Positions 53,187 through 61,801 of a stretch of DNA of 64,000 bases are shown piece after piece. The position numbers were made by a program, and so were the translations under genes. Source of the DNA: Bacillus cereus. Its GTDB lineage: Bacteria; Bacillota; Bacilli; Bacillales; Bacillaceae_G. The stretch's first letter is position 1. Each line of letters opens with the position of its first letter. The stretch spans positions 1,675,001 to 1,739,000 of the forward strand of contig NZ_CP089518.1 in NCBI RefSeq assembly GCF_025917685.1. Direction: 5' to 3'. The notes under the pieces are model-generated. The model was not told where the DNA came from. It ran no database searches and saw only the letters and a list, made by a program, of their open reading frames with translations.

Positions 53187-53906
53187 ATGGTTATATTAGG
53201 AGCAATTGTAAATGGGATTTGTATTATATTTGGTACTTTACTTGGTAAATTATTTAGTGCGATTCCAGAAAGTATGAAGGGAACAATTATGCATGCAATC
53301 GGTTTAGCGGTTACTGTACTTGGACTTCAAATGGCATTAAAAAGTGAAAATTTTCTTGTTGTCATACTAAGTTTAGTTATTGGTACGGTAATCGGGGAAT
53401 GGCTACAATTAGAAGAAAGGTTAAAACTGTTAGGGGATTGGTTAGAAAATAAAGTTGGATCGAAAGGGAAAGGGAGCATATCAGAAGGCTTTGTAACAGC
53501 CACACTTATTTTTGCAATTGGTGCGATGGGGATACTTGGTGCATTGGACAGTGGGATTCGCGGAAATCATGATATTTTATTTACAAAGGCGATTATCGAT
53601 GGATTCATTTCTATTATATTAACGACAACTCTAGGAATTGGCGTAGTATTTTCAGCGATTCCAGTGATTTTATATGAGGGAGGTATTGCAGTTTTTGCAA
53701 CACAAATTAATAGTTTTGTTCCAAAAGAATTAATGAATCAATTTATAGTGGAAATGACTGCTACTGGCGGTATTATGATATTCGCAATCGGATTAAATTT
53801 ACTTGGATTTATTAAAATTAAAGTGGCAAATTTACTTCCAGGCATATTAATGGTTGGAGTAATTGTTTCTATTATATATGGTTATGGTTTGATAATAAGT
53901 CATTAG
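53187..53906 (+). CDS. DUF554 membrane protein (YqgA/YdfK family)
   Basis: A 239-residue protein with six to seven hydrophobic helices, starting MVILGAIVNGICIIFGTLLG. It has glycine-rich segments GTVIGEWLQLEERL and GAMGILGALDSGIRGNHDIL typical of DUF554. Suspected to be a small-molecule transporter; substrate unknown. Next gene starts 14 bases after the stop, so they share a transcript. Confidence 0.88.
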   Translation: MVILGAIVNGICIIFGTLLGKLFSAIPESMKGTIMHAIGLAVTVLGLQMALKSENFLVVILSLVIGTVIGEWLQLEERLKLLGDWLENKVGSKGKGSISEGFVTATLIFAIGAMGILGALDSGIRGNHDILFTKAIIDGFISIILTTTLGIGVVFSAIPVILYEGGIAVFATQINSFVPKELMNQFIVEMTATGGIMIFAIGLNLLGFIKIKVANLLPGILMVGVIVSIIYGYGLIISH

Positions 53907-53920
53907 GGGAAGGGATATAG

Positions 53921-54787
53921 ATGGTGGAATTCCAATTTACAAAACGTGCATATAAAATATTGGAGATCGCAGCAGAAGAGACTGAGTGTAGTAAAGGTAT
54001 TATCCATCCGGTTCATCTATTTATAGGAGCTTGTAAGGAAGGTACTGGAGTTTGCGCGGAGTTACATATGTATTTATTTCACACGGTGGGCATGGATTTT
54101 TTAGCAAAGATATCGTTACTCCAACAATATTATGTAAATGAAATAGAATACATAAATGTTGGGGAGTTTAAAGTTTCAAATAAGACGATAGAAGTTTTAA
54201 AAGTAGCGAAGAAACGGATGGAACGTTTTCAGCAAATATTAATAAATGAAGGGCATGTTTTATATGCAATTTTTCAAGGGGATACAGTTATTGATAAGGT
54301 TATAAGTAAAAAGATGAAAAAAGATGTATTGCAAATTACATCTGAACCAAGAGATTTGACGGTTGCATTAAAAAGATTTGATCCTATTTGTAATAGTTTA
54401 AGTCATAATATTAGAAAAGCGATCTCTTCTGATTTTGAAAAGTTGGCACGTTTTGTTAAGAATGAATTTGGTGAGCGTTGGTTAAAATCTTTAGATTATG
54501 GATTTCGGACATATAAAGAAGAGTTACCTATTTTTATTGCTGAACAAGGAGGAGAAATCATTGGTTTCGCTTGTTATGATGTTGTGAGAGGAAAGAAAGG
54601 GCTGTTTGGACCGATGGGTACAGTGAAACATAATCGTGTGAACGGTGTTGGGAAGACGTTATTGAATCATTGTTTATATGACATGAAGAAAAGCGGATAT
54701 GAGTATGCAATTATAGGACAAGCAGGTCCGATTGAGTTTTACGAGCGATGCTGTAATGCACGTTTAATACCCATAGGAGATAATTAA
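53921..54787 (+). CDS. Clp_N-like domain fused to a GNAT acetyltransferase
   Basis: A 288-residue fusion. The N-terminal 150 residues look like the double Clp repeat of ClpC/ClpB N-domains (FTKRAYKILEIAAEETECSK, GIIHPVHLFIGACKEGTGVC and EGHVLYAIFQGDTVIDKVI). The rest is a GNAT domain with FIAEQGGEIIGFACYDVVRG, an acetyl-CoA loop NRVNGVGKTLLNHCLYDMK (atypical for R/Q-x-x-G-x-G/A) and YAIIGQAGPIEFYERCCNAR. No AAA+ module is present. Clp_N domains bind adaptors or phosphoarginine, so this could acetylate proteins in the Clp pathway; that is inference. SD AGGGGAAGG. Confidence 0.75.
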   Translation: MVEFQFTKRAYKILEIAAEETECSKGIIHPVHLFIGACKEGTGVCAELHMYLFHTVGMDFLAKISLLQQYYVNEIEYINVGEFKVSNKTIEVLKVAKKRMERFQQILINEGHVLYAIFQGDTVIDKVISKKMKKDVLQITSEPRDLTVALKRFDPICNSLSHNIRKAISSDFEKLARFVKNEFGERWLKSLDYGFRTYKEELPIFIAEQGGEIIGFACYDVVRGKKGLFGPMGTVKHNRVNGVGKTLLNHCLYDMKKSGYEYAIIGQAGPIEFYERCCNARLIPIGDN

Positions 54788-54829
54788 CTCTATCCCTTTG
54801 CTAAGAATGCAAGGGGATAGAGTTTTATT
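54785..54829 (+). terminator. Intrinsic terminator after the Clp_N-GNAT gene
   Basis: Stem AACTCTATCCCTT/AAGGGGATAGAGTT (one G-T pair) and TTTATT tail. Confidence 0.8.
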
Positions 54830-54903
54830 ATGTATAAAGCAAATTACTAAACTTTTTTTAGAAAACGGTGTAGAATGGGGAGCGAAAGAAAGAAGGTGTG
54901 AAA

Positions 54904-56118
54904 ATGGCCAGCTGGAAACGAAATTTAATGATTTGTTGGCTAGGTTGTTTTACCACTGCCGCCGGTATGAGTTTAGTAATTCCTTTTTTATCTTTTTATA
55001 TTGAGGAATTAGGGGTGACCGGCACTTCTAGTATTGCACAGTGGTCGGGACTTGCATTTGGTGTGACATTTTTAATGGGTGCGATCGTATCACCAATATG
55101 GGGCAAGCTTGGTGATATACATGGACGGAAATTGATGCTTATACGTGCGAGCCTTGGTATGGCGATAATTATGACGCTTATGGGGTTTGTGACGGACGTG
55201 TATCAACTAGTCGCACTTCGGTTTTTAATGGGAGCGGTATCAGGTTTCCTTTCTACAGCGATGACATTTATTGCTGCAGAAACTCCGCAAGAACATTCAG
55301 GTTGGGCGATTTCTACAATCTCAACAGGAGGCGTGAGCGGTTCATTACTTGGGCCGATACTCGGAGGTTATTTGTCAGAGTTAATCGGAATGCGCCATGT
55401 TTTTCTAGTTACAGGAGCTTTCTTATTCCTTTCCTTTCTCATCGTCTTTTTCTTCTTACATGAAGAGAATCATTCTGCTAAAGCAAAAAAGGCACAGCCG
55501 AAAAAAGTATGGACGATGGTCCCGGCAAAACATTTAATAATAAGTTTATTTGTAGCAACGTTTATTATTCAGCTTGCAAATATGTCAATTCAACCTATTA
55601 TTACGCTGTACGTAAAACATTTGGCAGGACCAGGAACAGATCATATTGAAATGATTGCAGGTGCAGTTATGTCTGCGACAGGATTAGCAGTTATTTTAGC
55701 AGCTCCGAAGCTAGGACGATTATCAGATCATATAGGTCCTCAAAAAACGTTAGTTGTAGCGTTGTTTGCTGCCGGAATTATTTTTATTCCGCAAGCATTT
55801 GTAACCTCAGCTTGGCAACTATTAATTCTTCGCTTTTTATTAGGTATTGCACAAGCAGGACTATTACCTTCCGTACAAACTCTACTAAAACAACATACGC
55901 CAACCCATGTAACGGGACGAATATTTGGATATAATCAATCGTTTCAGTTTTTAGGAAATATGATTGGGCCAGTACTTGGTGGGCAAATTGCAGCTCACGC
56001 AGGCTTCCAATATGTTTTCTTCTCTACATCATCATTATTATTTATTGCATGTATTTGGGTTTATTTTCATAGTAAGAATGCAGAGGTATCAGAGAAACAA
56101 CATTTGGAAGTTAGTTAA
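54904..56118 (+). CDS. MFS multidrug efflux transporter
   Basis: A 404-residue permease with twelve helices. The MFS motif GKLGDIHGRKLMLIRASLG is between helices 2 and 3, the drug-antiporter motif in helix 5 is GVSGSLLGPILGGYLSE, and the C-half repeat is GRLSDHIGPQKTLVV. Resembles MdtG/YttB-type multidrug exporters. The ATG six bases after AAGAAGGTG is preferred over a GTG overlapping that SD. Single gene with its own terminator; substrates unknown. Confidence 0.88.
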   Translation: MASWKRNLMICWLGCFTTAAGMSLVIPFLSFYIEELGVTGTSSIAQWSGLAFGVTFLMGAIVSPIWGKLGDIHGRKLMLIRASLGMAIIMTLMGFVTDVYQLVALRFLMGAVSGFLSTAMTFIAAETPQEHSGWAISTISTGGVSGSLLGPILGGYLSELIGMRHVFLVTGAFLFLSFLIVFFFLHEENHSAKAKKAQPKKVWTMVPAKHLIISLFVATFIIQLANMSIQPIITLYVKHLAGPGTDHIEMIAGAVMSATGLAVILAAPKLGRLSDHIGPQKTLVVALFAAGIIFIPQAFVTSAWQLLILRFLLGIAQAGLLPSVQTLLKQHTPTHVTGRIFGYNQSFQFLGNMIGPVLGGQIAAHAGFQYVFFSTSSLLFIACIWVYFHSKNAEVSEKQHLEVS

Positions 56119-56135
56119 TTAGGTGAATGAACAGT

Positions 56136-56172
56136 AAAAAGGATGAAGCGATATTTGCTTCATCCTTTTTTA
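56136..56172. terminator. Bidirectional terminator between convergent genes
   Basis: Stem AAAAAGGATGAAGC/GCTTCATCCTTTTT with a short loop; serves the MFS gene and the reverse dioxygenase. Confidence 0.88.
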
Positions 56173-56934
56173 TTAAAACTGAAGGCAAAGATAACTTAAT
56201 GTACCTAGCTCGTAGCTACGGTGAATGACTTTTCCTGTCTGTTCACCACTACCCATTGCGATAAATAAAGGAACAAAATGCTCTGCTCGTGGTACTGCTA
56301 ATTGTGCATGAGGCGCATTCTTCTCCCAATTAAACAATGCATCTTTATCATTGGTCTGCATATGTTTAATAATCCAATCATCAAATTCAATTGCCCAATT
56401 TTCAGGTGTTGTTTGATTCCATTTCAATACTCGTAAATTATGAACAGTAACACCGCTACCGATTACTAAAATATCTTCTTGTCCAAGTCCTTTTAGTGCT
56501 TCTCCAATTTCAAATTGTTCTTTTGCAGGGAGGAATGGATTTACTGATATTTGTATGACAGGAATATTTGCTTCTGGATACATACGATGCAGGAGTGTCC
56601 ATGAACCATGATCTAACCCTCTCGTCATATTATGTCGGACTGGAATGTCTTTATTTTTAAATTTTGTTGCTAGCATAGATGCAATGCTAGAAGAGCCTTT
56701 CGCACGATATTTGATTTCGTATAACTCAGGAGGAAAACCTCCAAAGTCATAAATTGTTTCATATTCTTCATCTGAAGAGGAAATCGTTAATACTTCACTT
56801 TCCCAGTGAGCGGTAAAAATAACAATAGCTTTCGGTTTATATGTTTCTCCAAGTGTCTTTAAAAAGCGTGTATAGTCTGTATCTTGAATGGCAAGCATTG
56901 GTGAACCGTGTGCTAAAAATAGTGATGGCATCAT
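56173..56934 (-). CDS. DODA-type class III extradiol dioxygenase
   Basis: A 253-residue LigB-like enzyme (YgiD/DODA group) that opens catechol-type aromatic rings. Metal-ligand histidines are expected in LFLAHGSPM, FTAHWESE and VGSGVTVHNLR; RGLDHGSWTLLHRMYPEANI is the family's core segment. The first of two adjacent ATGs fits the SD AGGAGG (seven bases). Bacterial members act on unidentified catechols or dopa-like compounds. A palindrome covering its -10 box suggests a repressor that responds to aromatic or electrophile stress; no regulator gene is adjacent. Confidence 0.88.
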   Translation of the reverse strand: MMPSLFLAHGSPMLAIQDTDYTRFLKTLGETYKPKAIVIFTAHWESEVLTISSSDEEYETIYDFGGFPPELYEIKYRAKGSSSIASMLATKFKNKDIPVRHNMTRGLDHGSWTLLHRMYPEANIPVIQISVNPFLPAKEQFEIGEALKGLGQEDILVIGSGVTVHNLRVLKWNQTTPENWAIEFDDWIIKHMQTNDKDALFNWEKNAPHAQLAVPRAEHFVPLFIAMGSGEQTGKVIHRSYELGTLSYLCLQF

Positions 56935-56951
56935 AGTAGAAACCTCCTAAA

Positions 56952-57006
56952 AATTATATAGTTACTTTATGTAAGTAACTATATAATTTTATTTTAAGTC
57001 CGTCAA
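56952..57006 (-). promoter_or_regulatory. Dioxygenase promoter with overlapping palindromic operator
   Basis: Minus-strand promoter TTGACG (57001-57006), 17 bases, TATAGT (56978-56983). A 16-bp perfect inverted repeat, AATTATATAGTTACTT mirrored by AAGTAACTATATAATT around a five-base centre, covers 56952-56988 including the -10. Its core resembles TTAC-n-GTAA palindromes of DUF24/HxlR-family repressors such as YodB and CatR; the identity of the binder is inference. Confidence 0.65.
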
Positions 57007-57134
57007 GAGAATAGTTTGAAAGATAAACAATGAATGCATTTGTCATAATAGAAGCAATTGCATATAATACATAATAAGAATAATGAATGGATATTCATTT
57101 TTTGAGATACATAATAGATTTGGGGGCTGACGAA

Positions 57135-58058
57135 ATGAACGTACAGAAAAGTTTCGTTACGGCATTGGATGGATCGGAAATTTATTTGCGTAAGTGGTTA
57201 CCAGAAGGAGATCCGCGAGGGATTATTCAAATTGCACATGGTATGACAGAACATGCAGGTGTTTATACAGACTTTATTGATGCTTTATTAGAAGCAGGAT
57301 ATGGTGTTTATGCTCATGATCATAAAGGGCATGGAAAAACAGTGAAAAGAGAAGAAGACTATGGTCATTTCGAACCAAATGTAGGTTGGAGTGAGGCTGT
57401 GTCTGATGTGATTTTTGTTTCGGAAATGATAAAAGAAGAGCAGACAGGTCCATTGTTTTTACTTGGACATAGTATGGGTTCTTTTTTATCAAGACGTGCT
57501 GTACAACTTAAAGGTGAACTATATGATGGATTTCTTATTTCAGGAACTGGTGGAAATCCAGGGCTTTTAGGAAGTATCGGTCATAAAGTAGCGACAATTG
57601 AGATGAAATTACGCGGGCCCAAAACGAAAAGCCCGATGCTAAACTTTTTATCTTTCGGAAACTTTAACTCGCACTTTAAGCCAAATCGTACAAAATTTGA
57701 TTGGTTATCTTCAGATAATAGCCAGGTAGATAGATATATAAAAGATCCTTTATGTGGCTTTATTTGCACAACAAGTTTTTATCGAGAATTATTTCATGGT
57801 GTACTAGAAGTAAATAAAATAGAAGAATTCAAGAAAACACCAAAAAATCTTCCGATACATATATTCTCTGGAGATCGTGATCCTGTTGGAGATATGGGAA
57901 AAGGTGTAACAGAAGTTTATGAAAACTATAAAAAATGTGGTGTGAAAGACCTGACACTACGTTTATATGAAAATGGAAGACATGAAATGTTCCATGAAGT
58001 GAATAGAGATGAAGTGTTTAAAGATTTGATTTCTTGGTTAGATAGACATATTGTATGA
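57135..58058 (+). CDS. Alpha/beta hydrolase, monoacylglycerol lipase-like
   Basis: A 307-residue lysophospholipase/monoglyceride lipase-type hydrolase. Oxyanion region IAHGMTEHAGVYTDF, nucleophile elbow GHSMGS (S113), acid in FSGDRDPVG and the histidine in ENGRHEMFHE. A cap domain lies between about residues 140 and 220. No signal peptide, so it acts in the cytosol on lipid esters. I chose the ATG after GGGGGCTGACGAA; the open frame extends 16 codons further upstream with no SD. Diverges from the dioxygenase promoter. Confidence 0.9.
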   Translation: MNVQKSFVTALDGSEIYLRKWLPEGDPRGIIQIAHGMTEHAGVYTDFIDALLEAGYGVYAHDHKGHGKTVKREEDYGHFEPNVGWSEAVSDVIFVSEMIKEEQTGPLFLLGHSMGSFLSRRAVQLKGELYDGFLISGTGGNPGLLGSIGHKVATIEMKLRGPKTKSPMLNFLSFGNFNSHFKPNRTKFDWLSSDNSQVDRYIKDPLCGFICTTSFYRELFHGVLEVNKIEEFKKTPKNLPIHIFSGDRDPVGDMGKGVTEVYENYKKCGVKDLTLRLYENGRHEMFHEVNRDEVFKDLISWLDRHIV

Positions 58059-58059
58059 G

Positions 58060-58094
58060 AAGAAACCTCACTTTTTTGAAGTGAGGTTTCTTTG
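58060..58094 (+). terminator. Intrinsic terminator after the hydrolase
   Basis: Stem AAGAAACCTCACTT/AAGTGAGGTTTCTT with five-base loop. Confidence 0.85.
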
Positions 58095-58113
58095 AGGAAA
58101 TGGAGGAAAGATT

Positions 58114-58719
58114 ATGAGCGGATTTGTAAATAAAGAATATATAGAAATAGATTTTCAATATGAATTGATTAAAGAAGAGGAATTAAAAAATTGTACCTTC
58201 ATAAAATGCCGTTTTAGAGGGGTAGATGCATCAGAAGTTTTTACTAAAAATTGTAATTTCATAGAATGTGATTTTACTGGTTCTCTTTTTAATGCTTCTA
58301 TCCACCAAGGAACTACATTCGCAAATTGTAAGTTTGTTGGTGCGAATTTATTCGTATCTAAGTTTGAAGAATGTAAAATGACTGGATCCGATTTTGAAGA
58401 AGCGAATTTAGATGGAATAACAATAATATCCGGTGATTGGTCATATACAAATTTAAGGTTCGCGAACTTAAGTAAACAAATGCTAAAAGGTATACGTTTA
58501 ATTGAAGCTGACTTATATGAATGTAATTTAGAAAAAGCAGATTTACGTGAAGCAGATTTAACAGGTGCACAATTAGGTAAGGCAAAACTTAGCGGTGCAG
58601 ATTTAAAAGGAGCGATAGTTGATAGAGTTGATTTTAAAAGTTTTGATTTGAAAAATGTGAAATTAGACATAGCGCAGGCAGTTGCAGTAGCAAGATGTTA
58701 TGGAGCTAAGGTGAACTGA
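58114..58719 (+). CDS. Pentapeptide repeat protein (Qnr-like)
   Basis: A 201-residue protein built of A(D/N)LXX-type repeats: CTFIKCRFRGVDASEVF, NFIECDFTGSLFNASI, ANCKFVGANLFVSKFEECKM and LEKADLREADLTGAQLGKAK. It forms a right-handed quadrilateral beta-helix. Length and the C-rich repeat style recall chromosomal Qnr-like proteins, which can shield gyrase from quinolones. Whether this one does so cannot be told; many pentapeptide proteins have no such activity. SD ATGGAGGAAAG. Confidence 0.85.
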   Translation: MSGFVNKEYIEIDFQYELIKEEELKNCTFIKCRFRGVDASEVFTKNCNFIECDFTGSLFNASIHQGTTFANCKFVGANLFVSKFEECKMTGSDFEEANLDGITIISGDWSYTNLRFANLSKQMLKGIRLIEADLYECNLEKADLREADLTGAQLGKAKLSGADLKGAIVDRVDFKSFDLKNVKLDIAQAVAVARCYGAKVN

Positions 58720-58723
58720 ATTG

Positions 58724-58762
58724 TTTGTAAAACCGTTCAAATTGCTGAACGGTTTTACAAAT
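58724..58762. terminator. Intrinsic terminator after the pentapeptide gene
   Basis: Perfect 15-bp stem TTTGTAAAACCGTTC/GAACGGTTTTACAAA with an eight-base loop. Confidence 0.75.
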
Positions 58763-58800
58763 TATAATAGTAGTATAATAGTGAATGAGGTGTTTATAGT

Positions 58801-59445
58801 ATGGAAGATAAAACATTAGGTTTACTACTAGATGTTGTTGGGGAATTATTTTCAGATGAAATTTCCATTGCAGTTTCGAATACGAAAGAATATATTTACT
58901 ATCGGCCAAGTAAACGAATTGATTTAAAGATTAGCGTCGGGGATCCTATAAAGGAAGGGACGATTGCTCATAAAGCAATGATAACGAAGCAAAAAGCCTC
59001 TGAGTTTATTAACCGGGATGTTTTTGGTATTCCTTATCATGGAATGGCCGTACCATTTTCAAATAATAGCAAGATTGAAGGGTGCGTGACGGCAATTTAT
59101 CCAGCTTTAACGGATGGCAAGTCAGTCGTTACTTTAAAAACAACAGACGGCTGGGTTCCGGTTCCTTTTTCAAAGGTCATGTATTTAGAGGCTAAAGATA
59201 AAAAGACGTATGTGAATTCAGAAGAGTTATCAGGAACACATAAATACTCGCTACAAGAATTCGAATACTTGCTTCCGAAAGATTCATTTATTAGATGTCA
59301 CCGTTCATTTATTGTAAATGTTAATCATATTAAAGCGATTTATCCTGATACTCATTCTACTTTTTTACTTTCGATGGATAATGGGGAGAGAGTACCAGTT
59401 AGTCAATCATACGCCAGTTATTTCCGTAAGCTTCTAGGATTCTAG
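58801..59445 (+). CDS. LytTR-domain transcriptional regulator
   Basis: A 214-residue regulator. Its C-terminal half is a LytTR DNA-binding domain (VMYLEAKDKKTYVNSEE, FEYLLPKDSFIRCHRSFIVN and VNHIKAIYPDTHSTFLLSMD). The N-terminal 110 residues form a sensor-like domain (ELFSDEISIAVSNTKEYIYY, GIPYHGMAVPFSNNSKIEG) resembling PAS/GAF folds, without a receiver, so it likely senses a ligand directly. The CoA-transferase gene follows in the same direction, with direct repeats in between, suggesting it controls that gene. SD GAATGAGGTG. Confidence 0.85.
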   Translation: MEDKTLGLLLDVVGELFSDEISIAVSNTKEYIYYRPSKRIDLKISVGDPIKEGTIAHKAMITKQKASEFINRDVFGIPYHGMAVPFSNNSKIEGCVTAIYPALTDGKSVVTLKTTDGWVPVPFSKVMYLEAKDKKTYVNSEELSGTHKYSLQEFEYLLPKDSFIRCHRSFIVNVNHIKAIYPDTHSTFLLSMDNGERVPVSQSYASYFRKLLGF

Positions 59446-59481
59446 ATTTTTCTGCTTTAGAGCCTAGATTTGCTGTTTTGT
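59442..59481 (+). promoter_or_regulatory. Candidate LytTR binding repeats
   Basis: CTAGATTTTTCTGCTTTAG and CTAGATTTGCTGTTTTG begin 22 bp apart (59442 and 59464), two helical turns, which is how LytTR dimers usually bind. They overlap the LytTR stop codon and lie about 90-130 bases upstream of the CoA-transferase start. Confidence 0.45.
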
Positions 59482-59572
59482 CTGAATTTTCGGCATTGTA
59501 TACTAAAATTCCTATTTTGATGGTGTTAATGTGTAAAATAATTATGAATATTCATTGAGAGAGGGATTACAT

Positions 59573-61087
59573 ATGGAGAATAATTTGGATAGAATCAGGG
59601 ATCAACGTTTAAAAGATCGGGTAGTTACACCTGAAGAAGCAGCTTCATGGATTGAAAGCGGAATGACTTTAGGCCTAAGTGGATTTACACGTGCTGGGGA
59701 TGTAAAAGCAGTCCCATTTGCGCTAGTGAACCAAGTTAAGAATGATAAATCTTTTAAAGTAAATGTTTATACTGGAGCTTCCTTAGGTTCGGATGTAGAT
59801 AAATTATTTGCTGAGGCAGGAATTTTAGGGAAGAGATTGCCATTCCAAGCCGATGCAACTATGCGAAAAGGAATTAATAACGGAGACTTTTTATTTGTGG
59901 ATCAGCACTTATCTCATACAGCAGAGTTACTCCGTGCTGACGTTATGGATATAGATTTCGCTATTTTGGAAGCGGTTGCGATTACCGAGGACGGAATGAT
60001 TATTCCAACCACTTCAATTGGAAATTCCTTAGCATTTTCCTTAAATGCTAAGTCTATTATTATTGAAATGAATATGGCCCAATCCGCGCAACTAGAGGGG
60101 CTGCATGATTTATATGAACCAGGAAAACAAGGGGAAAGGCTTCCAATTCCGCTAGTGAAAACGGATGATCGAATTGGAACGATCGGTATTCCGATTGATG
60201 TTGAAAAAGTGAAGGGGATTGTGTTTACGAATCAACTAGATTCGCCATCGACAATTGTTCCTCCGGATGAAGAAACTGTTATTATGGCACAGCATTTAAT
60301 AGAGTTCCTTCGAAAAGAAGTAAAAGTAGGCCGATTAACAAATCATTTAGCGCCGTTACAATCAGGAATTGGTTCAGTTGCTAACGCAGTATTGCACGGA
60401 ATGTTAGATTCAGAGTTTGAAGATTTAGAAGTATATTCCGAGGTTTTACAAGATGCGGTTTTTGATCTTATGGATGCTGGAAAAGTCAATTTTGCTTCTT
60501 GTTGTTCTATCACGCTTTCTGAAGAGAAAATGCAACAAGTATTTTCCAACTTTGAAAAATATCGTGACAAATTAATGATGCGCCCGCAAGAGATTTCTAA
60601 TCATCCTGAAATCATTCGCCGCCTTGGATTAATCTCGATTAATACTGCTTTAGAATTAGATATGTACGGAAATGTCAACTCTACTCACGTTTTAGGTACA
60701 AAAATGATGAATGGTATTGGTGGTTCTGGTGATTTTGCAAGAAATGCACGCCTAGCTATCTTTGTTACGAAATCGATTGCAAAAGGTGGTAACATTTCAA
60801 GTATCGTTCCTTTCGTCTCTCATGTGGACCATACTGAACACGATGTAGATGTTATCGTTACTGAACAGGGGTATGCTGACTTAAGAGGGTTGGCGCCAAG
60901 AGAAAGAGTGGAACTGATTATTGAGAATTGCGCACATCCAATGTATCGTGATCAGCTAAGAGCTTATTACGAAGAAGCACAAGCAAGAGGTGGACAAACC
61001 CCTCATGTTTTAGAAAAAGCTTTTTCTTGGCATACGAATTATGCTGAAAATGGAACAATGCTTGAAGCAGTAGTAGAAACTATATAA
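59573..61087 (+). CDS. Acetyl-CoA hydrolase / succinyl-CoA:acetate CoA-transferase family
   Basis: A 504-residue class I CoA-transferase (Cat1/YgfH/AarC-like). N-terminal half: TPEEAASWIESGMTLGLSGF. C-terminal half: GIGGSGDFARNARLAIFVT (the GxGGSxDF motif) and the catalytic glutamate in VIVTEQGYADLRGLAPRERV. It exchanges CoA between acetate, succinate or propionate, or hydrolyses acetyl-CoA; the acceptor cannot be read. ATG after AGAGAGGGATTAC. The adjacent LytTR regulator is the likely controller. Confidence 0.9.
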   Translation: MENNLDRIRDQRLKDRVVTPEEAASWIESGMTLGLSGFTRAGDVKAVPFALVNQVKNDKSFKVNVYTGASLGSDVDKLFAEAGILGKRLPFQADATMRKGINNGDFLFVDQHLSHTAELLRADVMDIDFAILEAVAITEDGMIIPTTSIGNSLAFSLNAKSIIIEMNMAQSAQLEGLHDLYEPGKQGERLPIPLVKTDDRIGTIGIPIDVEKVKGIVFTNQLDSPSTIVPPDEETVIMAQHLIEFLRKEVKVGRLTNHLAPLQSGIGSVANAVLHGMLDSEFEDLEVYSEVLQDAVFDLMDAGKVNFASCCSITLSEEKMQQVFSNFEKYRDKLMMRPQEISNHPEIIRRLGLISINTALELDMYGNVNSTHVLGTKMMNGIGGSGDFARNARLAIFVTKSIAKGGNISSIVPFVSHVDHTEHDVDVIVTEQGYADLRGLAPRERVELIIENCAHPMYRDQLRAYYEEAQARGGQTPHVLEKAFSWHTNYAENGTMLEAVVETI

Positions 61088-61139
61088 ATGAGTATCGTAA
61101 GAAATAGTAAAATGAATGGTTGAGTTTGAAGGTTAAAAG

Positions 61140-61185
61140 AAAAAGAGAACGCCAATTTTTGGAAATGGCGTTCTCTTTTTCTTTT
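61140..61185. terminator. Intrinsic terminator after the CoA-transferase
   Basis: Stem AAAAAGAGAACGCCA/TGGCGTTCTCTTTTT; symmetrical and strong. Confidence 0.88.
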
Positions 61186-61249
61186 GAAAAATTGTTATCC
61201 ATAATACGGTGAAACTTTTTAGTTTTATGATAAGGATTTATAAAAGTAA

Positions 61250-61281
61250 TCTCTTATCTACGGAAATAAGAGGTTTTTTTA
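61250..61281 (+). terminator. Second terminator-like hairpin before the GNAT gene
   Basis: Stem CTCTTAT/ATAAGAG followed by GG and seven T residues. It lies 55 bases upstream of the next start codon, so it may be a small attenuator instead of a gene-end terminator. Confidence 0.55.
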
Positions 61282-61336
61282 ATTACTTTTCGAATCATAT
61301 TAATAGCTTACATATTGAAGATGGGGAGAAAGAATC

Positions 61337-61780
61337 ATGAAGATAAGAAAAGCGGAATTAAGAGAAGCAAATGAATTAAGTGAACTCGCACTACATTCAA
61401 AAGCAATGTGGAACTATAGTGAAGAATTCATACTTGCTTGTAAGGAAGATTTAACAATTACAGAAGAGTACATAAAAAATAATTTTGTATATGTTTTAGA
61501 AAACGATAATACGAAGATTGGATTTTTCTCATTTTTACGTAATGATAAAGCTCTCGATTTTTTATACATTCATCCTCGTTGCAAAGGGAAAGGGTACGGG
61601 AAAATACTTTGGGAGTATGTAATAGAAAAAGCAAATGAACTAGGAATAAAAAGTTTTACAATTGATAGTGATCCGAATGCGAAAGGATATTACTTGAAGA
61701 TGGGAGCAAAGTTAATCGGAGAGACGCCGTCAACGGTTTTTAAGGATCGACTATTACCGCTTTTGCAATATGATGTGTAA
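61337..61780 (+). CDS. GNAT-family acetyltransferase
   Basis: A 147-residue GNAT. Motif A is LYIHPRCKGKGYGKILWEYV (R-x-x-G-x-G/K-x-G loop CKGKGYGK), followed by GIKSFTIDSDPNAKGYYLKM and GAKLIGE, as in small-molecule acetyltransferases. Substrate unknown. GGGGAGAAAG is the ribosome site. The next gene follows after 21 bases, so the two share a transcript. Confidence 0.9.
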   Translation: MKIRKAELREANELSELALHSKAMWNYSEEFILACKEDLTITEEYIKNNFVYVLENDNTKIGFFSFLRNDKALDFLYIHPRCKGKGYGKILWEYVIEKANELGIKSFTIDSDPNAKGYYLKMGAKLIGETPSTVFKDRLLPLLQYDV

Positions 61781-61801
61781 AACTATTAATGTCGGGGGAA
61801 G

